This document shows, in pieces, positions 1-11,200 of a stretch of DNA of 64,000 bases. Source of the stretch: Ahaetulla prasina (lineage: Eukaryota; Chordata; Lepidosauria; Squamata; Colubridae); the NCBI RefSeq assembly GCF_028640845.1, contig NC_080540.1, positions 156,510,438-156,574,437 on the forward strand, read 5' to 3'. A model generated the notes under the pieces. That model did not search any database, was not told where the DNA came from, and was given only the letters and a program-made list of their open reading frames with translations. The stretch's first letter is position 1, and each line of letters starts with the position of its first letter. The position numbers and the translations under genes were made by a program.

Positions 1-115
1 GGCCAATAAGTTGACTTTGTAAATATACAAATAGAATGAGACTATTGCCTTACACACTGTAAGCCGCCCTGAGTCTTCGGAGAAGGGCGGGATATAAATG
101 TAAAAAAAAAAAAAA
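1..115 (+). mobile_element. SINE 3' end (L2-tailed squamate SINE)
   Basis: The 3' part of the same SINE seen complete at 52371-52640: GTTGACTTTGTA..., then a GCCGCCCTGAGTCTTCGGAG hairpin, GGGCGGGATATAAATG and a poly-A. The 5' part is beyond the left edge. Confidence 0.75.
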
Positions 116-174
116 AAGTCAGAATTCTAGATCTATGACCTTAACATTAATTCGGATAAGAAATATGCCCTCAC

Positions 175-289
175 CTTGCAGTGTCAGCACCATTCGTCAT
201 CAAAGTACTAATTAGCAGCTCGTGGCCATATCTAGCAGCAACGTGGAGGGGGGTATTGCCATATTTGTCAGCGCAGTCAATCTCACTGC
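175..289 (-). CDS. ANKRD52: ANKRD52 coding exon 10
   Basis: 115 nt completing Gly and encoding [20 protein letters not shown], then [17 protein letters not shown], with two bases of a split Arg codon at the end. The acceptor is TTTCTCAG and the donor is GTGAGG. It is the last coding exon in the window. The next should encode the RGIHDMFPLHLA region of the family and lies beyond the left edge. Confidence 0.95.
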
Positions 290-2153
290 CTGAGAAACAA
301 ACAGACTGCATCAATATTTTTTTCTTCAATTCGCTCCGAGGCAACAGGTGACTCCACTGTAGCCACCAGGAGATCAGAATGTACCAGATAGAACAGGGTT
401 AGGCGATTTGTTTTTACATGGGACTAGATGAGAAACGTGATCTGTTGTGGAGGGCTGCTATCCTGTCGCTGCCCTTGCACCACCGCCCTGCCCCCCACCA
501 ATGCTGCCAATGCCTGACACACACACACACCCCATTGCCACGGGCTGGGCTGGATTACCCACGGGCCGGATATGGTGCACAGCACATAAAATGCCCAGGT
601 ATGATACAAAATTACTGACTGAGTCATAAGAGTTGGAAGTGATCATAGAAGTCATCTAATTCAACCCTCTCTTCAGTGTAGGATCCACTGAGAGTGAATG
701 TTTAATAACTTTACATACATGTCCCTTTGTGCCTAACTTTCAGAACAATAAAGAGAAAATTAATCTGGAGGAAATCAAAGTTGCTGTAATTCAAAATGAC
801 CAAAAAAATACTGAAAGTAACACATGCAAGTAAGTTCGAATACCTTCAGGGACTGGTAACTTTTTAAAGGCAATGAGTGTCAACAAATAAACAACTGAAA
901 TCTTGAACAGCATCCCCAAAACTTACATGATGTTTCAGTCTTGTAAGAGCTCAGCCTGAAAAAACAGTACTGTAAAATATTAGGATGGTTTTCCTTAACA
1001 GGAAATAGCTGACAACTTACCATTTTGTATGAGAATCTGAGACCGTGTAAACCGTCCATGAATGGCAGCCATGTGCAAAGGACTCTTCCCTTCTTTACTC
1101 TGCAAACATCAAAGCTTTAGTCAGCCAACAAGGAGGTCCATTTGCTATCCCCAGGAATGCTTAAGTCATTTTCGTTTTCCCCGTGGCCCTATTTATTCAA
1201 TGCAGGACATCTGGCCATACCTGAAAGTTCACATCAGCTCCATTATTGACAAGAAGTTCCAGGCACAGGGCTCCGTTGGTGGAGACGGCAGCAAAGTGCA
1301 GAGGGGTAAAGCCCTTTTCATTGGGCTGATTGACATTGGCGCCATAGTTGACCAGTTCATTTGCCACGGCATCCTGGCCCATGTAACAGGCAATGTGAAG
1401 TGCAGTGTTGCCAAAGGAATTTGGTTCATCAATCTGTAAGAAAACACAGGAAGGTAGCATTTGAATAGGCTGAGACTTTGTGTTGGGTACAGGGTTTGGC
1501 CAAAAAGGGGTGGGGGTGGGGAATTCATATGCTGTTGCTGTCTGACAGCCCAACCCGTTATACTCAAGCTCGTCTTCTCTCCAAGAAATCTTAACAGATT
1601 GAGTTGGAAGGGACCTTTTAAGTCATCTAGTCCAACCCCCTCCCCTACCCAAGCAGGAGACCCTACACCATTTCTGACAAATGGCAGTCCAATCTCTTCT
1701 TAAAAGCTTCCAGTGATGAAGCTCCCACAACTTCTGAAGGCAAGCTGTTCCAGTGGTTGATTGTTCACATTACCAGAAAAATTCTCCTTATTTCCAGATT
1801 GAATCTCTTCTTGTTAAGTTTCCATCCATTATTCCTTGTCTGCCCTTCTGGTGCTTTAGAAAATAGCTTGACCTCTTCCTCTCTGTGGCAGCCGCTCAAA
1901 TATTGGAACACTGCTTTCATGTCCCCCTGGTCCTTCTCTTCACTAAACTAGCCATGCCCAGTTCCTGCAACTGTTCTTCATATGTTATAGCCTCCAGTCC
2001 CTTTATTATTTTTGTTGCTCTTCTCTGCACTCTTTCTGGAGTCTCAACTTCTTTTTTATAGTGTGGTGACCAAAATTGGATTCAATATTCTAGATGCAGT
2101 CTTACTAAGGCTTTATAAGGCTATATATATACATACACACACACACACACACA

Positions 2154-2229
<76 letters not shown>

Positions 2230-5200
2230 ACACACACATATACATATACATATACATACACTGTACTTATTTAGTTTACCATTACAGGTAGTCCTCAACT
2301 TACAACAATCCATTTAGTGACCATTCAAAGTTATAACCGCACTGAAAAAAGCAATTTATGGGATTTTTAGTTAAAGTCCCAGCCTTGCTTCTTGTTTCCT
2401 GACCAGGCAGCATATAAGCATGGAGATTAGCAAGTTCATCCTTTCCTCCCCTCCTTTTGGGAGATAAATTGATAAGACAGGCTATCTTATCTTGACAATA
2501 AGCCAACCAACTTTTTTTTTAAAAAAAAAGTTAGAGTTATGTCAAAGATTAAATTTCAGAACTGTCCGGATCATGATTGACAAGAAAATACAATGGTTCA
2601 ATACAATGGTTAACTGTATTTTAACTGTATTTATATATTGTCTATTTTACTTGGCTGTGAACCGCCCTGAGTCCTTTGGGAGAAGGGCGGTATACAAATT
2701 TAATAAATAAATAAATAAATAAATAAATAAGACAGAACAGCTGTTCGGCTACAAACTAAGAGTCTTTATCCAAGCAAAGGCAAGAAATGTTTCATAGCAT
2801 TCCTCTTTTTATTCTTATTACAAGGGGATCCTAAAGAAAAAAAATTCTTCTTGAACAGTGTCTGAAGAATGAATAGATGCTATTACCCTTAATTCTCTAA
2901 CTTACATAAAGAGAATTGGTTATTACGCAGAGATCAAGACTTAGCACAATTTCCTGGCTAGATATATTATCTATTTCTATGGAAATAGCAGGGCCCTTAA
3001 CTTCCTGGAATTCTCCAGTTTCTTTGTGATTTAAAAATAATTCAGAAGCTGCTATTTGTGGGTGGTTTTTAGTTCTATTGTCACTTTCTCCCAGAGAAAA
3101 AATATTCTGCCATTCCAGATTTTGGTGCTCTCATCTTGCGCCACGTGATCACCCAGTTCCAGTTGTTGCCCAGTTTCCCCCTTGATTTTAAAAGAATTTT
3201 TAATCTCTCTCAGAGGGAGGAACTGGGTAAAAAGACTCTGTATATAATCAAGAACCATTAATGGCTATTCCTGCAACCTACATTCTCAACAACTCCATTA
3301 AGAAAACCCTGTCTTAATCTTCAAACTTCAGCTAATATTCGTTGTACTTTGCTTAAATCAAGTAAAATCCCGTTTTTAGGAAGTTCCGCTGAATTCATAA
3401 GGTCTTCCTTTAAAGTTGTATATAGGATAATACTATAAATCTCCCTTGATTTGCATTACTGTATCTGAAAAGCTGTAATGCTTATAAAATCTGTATATTG
3501 CATCTTAACTTAGATGAAAATATTTCCTCTTGACAGCTACTCTCAATTTTTAAACGCTACAGGTAGCATTTGGGACTGGAAATTGCTATTGCTAAGAGAT
3601 GCAGTTGTAAAGCATAACATCACATTTTTATTTATTAAATTTTTATACCGCCCTTCTCCCGAAGGACTCAGGGCGGTTTACAGCCATAATAAAAAACAAC
3701 AGCAAAATACACATAAAAACATGATTAAAAAACTTATTATACAAATGGCCGAATTAAAACAATTAAAAATAAAACCCCAATTTATAAAATATTAAAACGT
3801 TAAAACTAATTAAAATCCTATTAAAATCCTATTAAAATCCTATGCCAGTCCTGCGCGAACAAACAAATAGGTCTTCAACTCTCGGCGGAAAGTCCGAAGG
3901 TCCGGCAATTGTCGAAGTCCAGGGGGAAGTTTGTTCCAAAGGGTGGGAGCCCCTACAGAGAAGGCCCTCCCCCTGGGGGCCGCCAGCCGACATTGCTTGG
4001 CGGACGGCACCCTAAGGAGTCCCTCTCTGTGCGAGCGTACAGGTCGGTGGGAGGTATTCGGTAACAGCAGGCGGTCCCGTAAGTACCCTGGCTCTAAGCC
4101 CTAATGACCATGTCACCTAGTGACAAGCGTTTGGGTTGCAAAAGTTCAGCAAGGAGCTCATGTGACTGCAACTTCCAACTTCCTGCCACCTTTCTTATTG
4201 ACTTTGTTCACGGAAGGTTAGCAGGGAATGCCAGAAATTGTGCTCACATGATTACAGGAACAGTGTGACAGCCAGAATTCCCCAAGACACATTATAAGTG
4301 CCCCTCGTTCGGCATGACTCCCAAGTCACTGAATGAGCTGTAGTAACCCAAGGACTACCTGTTACTTAAAACAAGCAGCATACAAAATTGACTCATGAGC
4401 TTAATATAAACTCACATGTGTATCATTACAGTAACCCTAATTTGCCGGAAAGTATACGCGTGCACATCTGAAGGGAACAAGCCTGAAAAGAGGATAGGCA
4501 CAGTACAAAGCAACCAGGCAGCATATAAGCATGGAGATTAGCAAGTTCATCCTTTCCTCCTCCTTTGGGAGATAAATTGATAAGACAGGCTATCTTATCT
4601 TGACAATAAGCCAACCAACTTTTTTTAAAAAAAGTTAGAGTTATGTCAAAGATTAAATTTCAGAACTGTCCGGATCATGATTGACAAGAAAATACAATGG
4701 TTCAATACAATGGTTAACTGTATTTTAACTGTATTTATATATTGTCTATTTTACTTGGCTGTGAACCGCCCTGAGTCCTTTGGGAGAAGGGCGGTATACA
4801 AATTTAATAAATAAATAAATAAATAAATAAATAAGACAGAACAGCTGTTCGGCTACAAACTAAGAGTCTTTATCCAAGCAAAGGCAAGAAATGTTTCATA
4901 GCATTCCTCTTTTTATTCTTATTACAAGGGGATCCTAAAGAAAAAAAATTCTTCTTGAACAGTGTCTGAAGAATGAATAGATGCTATTACCCTTAATTCT
5001 CTAACTTACATAAAGAGAATTGGTTATTACGCAGAGATCAAGACTTAGCACAATTTCCTGGCTAGATATATTATCTATTTCTATGGAAATAGCAGGGCCC
5101 TTAACTTCCTGGAATTCTCCAGTTTCTTTGTGATTTAAAAATAATTCAGAAGCTGCTATTTGTGGGTGGTTTTTAGTTCTATTGTCACTTTCTCCCAGAG

Positions 5201-8200
5201 AAAAAATATTCTGCCATTCCAGATTTTGGTGCTCTCATCTTGCGCCACGTGATCACCCAGTTCCAGTTGTTGCCCAGTTTCCCCCTTGATTTTAAAAGAA
5301 TTTTTAATCTCTCTCAGAGGGAGGAACTGGGTAAAAAGACTCTGTATATAATCAAGAACCATTAATGGCTATTCCTGCAACCTACATTCTCAACAACTCC
5401 ATTAAGAAAACCCTGTCTTAATCTTCAAACTTCAGCTAATATTCGTTGTACTTTGCTTAAATCAAGTAAAATCCCGTTTTTAGGAAGTTCCGCTGAATTC
5501 ATAAGGTCTTCCTTTAAAGTTGTATATAGGATAATACTATAAATCTCCCTTGATTTGCATTACTGTATCTGAAAAGCTGTAATGCTTATAAAATCTGTAT
5601 ATTGCATCTTAACTTAGATGAAAATATTTCCTCTTGACAGCTACTCTCAATTTTTAAACGCTACAGGTAGCATTTGGGACTGGAAATTGCTATTGCTAAG
5701 AGATGCAGTTGTAAAGCATAACATCACATTTTTATTTATTAAATTTTTATACCGCCCTTCTCCCGAAGGACTCAGGGCGGTTTACAGCCATAATAAAAAA
5801 CAACAGCAAAATACACATAAAAACATGATTAAAAAACTTATTATACAAATGGCCGAATTAAAACAATTAAAAATAAAACCCCAATTTATAAAATATTAAA
5901 ACGTTAAAACTAATTAAAATCCTATTAAAATCCTATGCCAGTCCTGCGCGAACAAACAAATAGGTCTTCAACTCTCGGCGGAAAGTCCGAAGGTCCGGCA
6001 ATTGTCGAAGTCCAGGGGGAAGTTTGTTCCAAAGGGTGGGAGCCCCTACAGAGAAGGCCCTCCCCCTGGGGGCCGCCAGCCGACATTGCTTGGCGGACGG
6101 CACCCTAAGGAGTCCCTCTCTGTGCGAGCGTACAGGTCGGTGGGAGGTATTCGGTAACAGCAGGCGGTCCCGTAAGTACCCTGGCTCTAAGCCCTAATGA
6201 CCATGTCACCTAGTGACAAGCGTTTGGGTTGCAAAAGTTCAGCAAGGAGCTCATGTGACTGCAACTTCCAACTTCCTGCCACCTTTCTTATTGACTTTGT
6301 TCACGGAAGGTTAGCAGGGAATGCCAGAAATTGTGCTCACATGATTACAGGAACAGTGTGACAGCCAGAATTCCCCAAGACACATTATAAGTGCCCCTCG
6401 TTCGGCATGACTCCCAAGTCACTGAATGAGCTGTAGTAACCCAAGGACTACCTGTTACTTAAAACAAGCAGCATACAAAATTGACTCATGAGCTTAATAT
6501 AAACTCACATGTGTATCATTACAGTAACCCTAATTTGCCGGAAAGTATACGCGTGCACATCTGAAGGGAACAAGCCTGAAAAGAGGATAGGCACAGTACA
6601 AAGCAACCAGGCATGCGCTAAAACTGGTAGTATCATCACACTTGCCTCAACTCCAAGCCTCAGCAGATGTTTCACAACTTCAATCTGGCCGCTGGCTGCT
6701 GCTGTGTGCAGCAGTGTGTAACCCTTTTTGTCTTTGCACGTGATGTCAGCTCCACGGGCTACCAGTAGCTTCAAGACTTCCAAATGCCCTAAGAAAAGAC
6801 AATGCAAAAGACTGAAACCATTCAAATGCTTCCACGCTATAGCAAATGGGCTTACAATATTCTAGATAAGAAAAGAGTCTGAAAGGATGACTCAAATCTT
6901 ATGAATAAATGATCATATAATATTTTTATTATATACTTCGTGTATACTGCACAAATCAAAAAGAGGGCTGTGAAAATATTTACAGACTCCTCACATCCTG
7001 GTCATAAACTGTTTCAACTCCTACCCTCAAACCAACGCTATAGAGCATTGTACAACTGAACAACTAGACACAAGAACAGTTTCTTCCCAAACACCATCAC
7101 TCTGCTAAACAAATAATTCCCTCAACACTGTCAAACTATTTACTAAATCTGCACTACTATTAATCTTTTCATCATTCCCATCACCCATCTCCTTCCACTT
7201 ATTACTGTAACTTTGTTGCTTGTATCCTTACGATTTATACTGTAATTGACTGTTTCCTGATTGCTTAATTGTAACCCATGACTATCATTAAGTGTTGTAT
7301 CATTAAGTGTTAAATTTGTACCCTATGACTATCATTAAGTGTTATAAGTGTTGTACCTTGATGAAGGTATACTTTATGTATAATGTGAGCATATGCACCA
7401 AGACAAATTCCTTGTGTGTCCAATCACACTTGGCCAATACAAAATTCTATTCTATTCTATTTTGCAAGATTCGGGAGTTTATTTTATCATGAAAGATTCT
7501 AGGTAAGAAGGATTTTTTCCATTTGTCTTATGTGGAGCATGATACAGAATGCAAGAGAAGCCAGGATTTGGATTCCAAGTACATTATTATAAAATTATTC
7601 AAGCAGTATAGAATAGGAGACTATGAGTATAATGCAGGGGTGTAAATTCTCTACCCTCCGCCCCCCAATAAGAGTCTGCTTTAGCATGAATTCCTGCTAT
7701 ACTATTAATCACAGTGCAACATTAAATGAGGATCAATAATACTTGGAGTTAAAACCTAATTATTTTAATGGCAACAATATTCAAACTATTTAATTGGTGG
7801 ACGGAGTCAGTTGTCCTCCAAAGAATAGCAACATGTTTTCGAGCAGCCCAATGCCTCTCTTTTAATCAAGACAAGAATTTTAATCAAGACAAGAATTTAA
7901 GCAGCATTAGCATTTCTGGAAGCATAATTACGGTCCAACTTTAGCATCCTGCATTTAATATGTTTACAGCATTCATATTTCATCTTCTTTTGATTTATTC
8001 CACATAAAAGATATTGGTTAGCTTCAAAGAATCTATATTTTTTTTAGTTCTGGTGTTTTATTTGTTTTAAAAGTTGTATGTGTGTGGTGTGTGTACATGT
8101 GTGTGGAAATGCATAGGTTCAGTGTGTAAGTGCTGTGTGTATGAGGAAATGCTTATTAAGTTCAATGTTACTTTGCACAAAGTCAGTAGAGCTACTCCCA

Positions 8201-11200
8201 CTCAGACTGAGTAACTAGAAAATGTAGTTTTCCCAAAGGCCAAGTGGATTAATTTAGCTCCAGTCGGCTGCATTCATCATGCAAATTAGATTTTGTCTGT
8301 TGCACAAAGTACACACATCTGTTACAGTCTCTCTTACTATTTTTTTTCCTTTCTGACAGTCAATTCCATCCAACCAAATATTGGTAGTTGAAAGTTCAAA
8401 AAGGTGTCATGATCAAAGGTTTGTAAGTGTAATAATTTAAGAAGTAAGTGTGCTGGTTTAATCTGTCTTTGATTGTGACTCGAAAACCTGATGTTTTCTG
8501 CTCAAACTCAGAAGCCTCATATATGAAATAAATGCACAGCTGAAAAGAGAATATCCTTGTTTAAAGAATATTTTTAAAGATATACTTCATTATGTACCCA
8601 GTTTATTCATCCGTTGGGTTTAAAAAGCACATTTTTCTACTCACCTCCAAATTGCATTGTTAGTCTATTTTTAGTAACCAAAGCTGTGTATAAGATAACT
8701 AGACTATAAAAGGTGAATGTTTTGAATTAAGCTAAGCCTTAAGTCTTAATTACTTAAGAAAGATATAACATATATGTGACAGATAGGGAGAATCATTGTA
8801 TATTTTCTATTAGGGATGTCTCTTTAGTCCCAACTATAATAAAATAGTAAGAAAACAAGGTAGAAGTAAATAAAGCAAAATTCTAAAAGAATGTCATGGG
8901 ACATAAAGAGTGAAAACATCAAGTAACACAAATTTCTGCAATACATTTATGGAAACTGCCTCTGGGAAAAAAGGCTGTGGTCTGTGATAGTATAGCATCT
9001 CTATAGCATATAGTCGTGATGGCGAACCTATGGCACGCGTAGCCATATCACTGGGCACGTGAGCTCAGGTCTGATTTTTGGGCCTTCTGGGCCCACCAGA
9101 AGTAGGGAAACAGGCTATTTCCTGCCTCCAGAGGGCTTGGGTGGTGATGGGGAAGGCCCGTTTTTCTCTCTCACCTGGCTCCAGAGCCTCTCTATGAGTC
9201 TGGGGAGGGCAAAAACTGCCTTTCCCACCCCGCTGGAGGCCTTCCGAAGGGCAGAAACGGCCCATTTACCAACTTCCGGTTGGACAGGAATTGACATTTT
9301 TTGCTGACCTCAGTCTCCAGAGCCTCTCTAGAGCCTCCGGGAGGGTGAGAAAGGCAGTTTTCACCCTCCCCAGACTCATAGAGAGGCTCTGGAGCCAGGT
9401 GAGAGAGAAAAACGGGCCTACTGGGCCATCACGTGCCAGGAGCGGGGCGGGTGTTGTGTGTGCATGCACAGGGTACATAGAATTATGGGTGTGGCCACGT
9501 GCATGCGTGAGCCCCGTGCACCCCCCCCTGCATGGGATGGCAAAAAGGTTAGCAATCACTGGCATATAGCATTTGTTATAGCAGTCACCTCTAGATGAGA
9601 TGGGTGGCATACAAATCTAATAAATATCTTGCTAAACAGAGCAAGATTAATGCCACCTATTACTGCTGCAGAATGAAATAATTTCATTGAATAAACATAG
9701 AAAACCTGTAATAGGAGATGGACAGGTATTACGTATGCTCATAAACATATGCACATGAAGCAAAGGTCTCAAGAGGGAGACAAGTTCATGAGGGAAAGGT
9801 ACTTTAATTTGATACCCAACTTTCAATTTATTTGAAACTCTATGAGATGTGGAGTTTGCTTCCAATAAGAAATTACAATACAAAAGACAAGTTTGTTCCC
9901 TGACATTAAAAAAGGGCAACTTTTTCTATCCCAAATTTTTGCTTCTCAGCTGAAGTATAAAAAGAGATTACTGGGGAAATAACAGTTTAACAGATGCTAA
10001 TGTTATCTTAATGCCTCTGCATAGAATTAAATTCCATCTAACTGGTGGGGATTATGTAATTCATTACTGATTGCTGACTGAATGTGGCAAGAGTAATGAA
10101 ATCAGCAGGTGATAGGAATTAAAAGATGGATAGGGTAAAAAGCAGCAGCAACAGCAGTAACAGCTGCCACTTACTTTAGTGTGACTTTCTACACCTTGCT
10201 GAAGGTAAAACAGATTCCTCTGAGGTAATTCTGTCTCTGGTGGGACACAAAGTGGCAGTCAGAGTTACTTAATTGGGATTATTGTTCTGATATGAGGCAG
10301 ATTCACTGGGTTCCTGCCTATGTGGGCCACCCTGGTTCTGCTTTGGATCTCTGCTCCTACCAATGTATCTCCCATTAACCTTTTCTGGGAAGATAATTTT
10401 GCATAATACCAGCACGCATGTGGAAGGAGGAAGAACTGGCCTGTGGTTACTCCTGGGTGGTCCCAGAGTCTTTGGTTCTCTTACCATTAGTGCAGGGGTC
10501 TGTAACCTTAAACATTCAAAGAGCCAACAGCTCTTTCATCCCTCTGTTGCTCTGGAGTCGCGTGTTGCTAACACCCACACTAGTGCAATGGTCCCCAACT
10601 TTTCTGGCTCTGTGGATTGGTAGTGGTGACGACAGCAGTGGTGGGGGAGAGAGGGATGGTTCCACGCAAGCAGCAAACGGACTCACGTACAAAGTTCCAT
10701 TTGTACAAGTGGCAGGAACCATTGTGCAAATGGAGCTGAGTCCGCATGCCCACTGCTTGTACAAATGGAGTTTCATATGCTCATCTGCCACTTGCATGGC
10801 CTGGTTCCCAATGGGCCACGGCCTGGTACCAGGTTGCAGCCCAGGGATTGAGAACCCCTGCACTAGCATTTATGCCATCTATGTGAAATCCGTGGGTGAA
10901 ATCATCAGTTAGTGTTATGGTCCACCAGCAGCCTGCGGAGCTGGCAACAGAGTCGGACAGCGATGAGGCTGAGGTGAGGCCAGGGCCATCAGGGAGTGAG
11001 GTGCGGACTCCAGAACCTCCAGAGACTGATAGTAGTGAGGCAAAGGAACAGAAGGAACCTGTTCCTAATGCACGCATGAGAAGAGCTGCCAGAAGGCAAG
11101 AGCAGCTCAAGCAGAGAGGACAACTCGGGAGTAGGGCCAAGAGATGATTGGCCCTCCCCATAAGGCTTAAAACAGGCCAGCAATGGCGTTTGGGCTTTGT

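Larger units (their letters stand above)
2402..4512. repeat. Tandem duplication, copy 1 (2111 bp)
   Basis: Directly repeated at 4513-6605. Both copies and the right flank begin with ACCAGGCA (2402, 4513, 6606). The copies include the same LINE tails and even the intron sequence next to ANKRD52 exon 7 (for example ATTTGCCGGAAAGTATACGC). So duplication came after those insertions. Confidence 0.95.
4513..6605. repeat. Tandem duplication, copy 2 (2093 bp)
   Basis: Nearly identical to copy 1. I found only three length differences: 3 bp shorter in a pyrimidine tract near 4556, 4 bp shorter in a T/A run near 4620, and one fewer 11-bp TATTAAAATCC unit near 5920. These add up exactly to the 18-bp length difference. 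The block ends about 40 bp before the exon 7 splice donor, so no exon is duplicated. Confidence 0.95.

Noticed and set aside
2012..2317. 101-codon ORF with YLSI and HTHT repeats
   Set aside because: Translation of the CR1 fragment and the TATC/CA microsatellite.
2402..6605. CRISPR-like or satellite array
   Set aside because: There are only two units of 2.1 kb, with LINE fragments inside. It is a simple tandem duplication.
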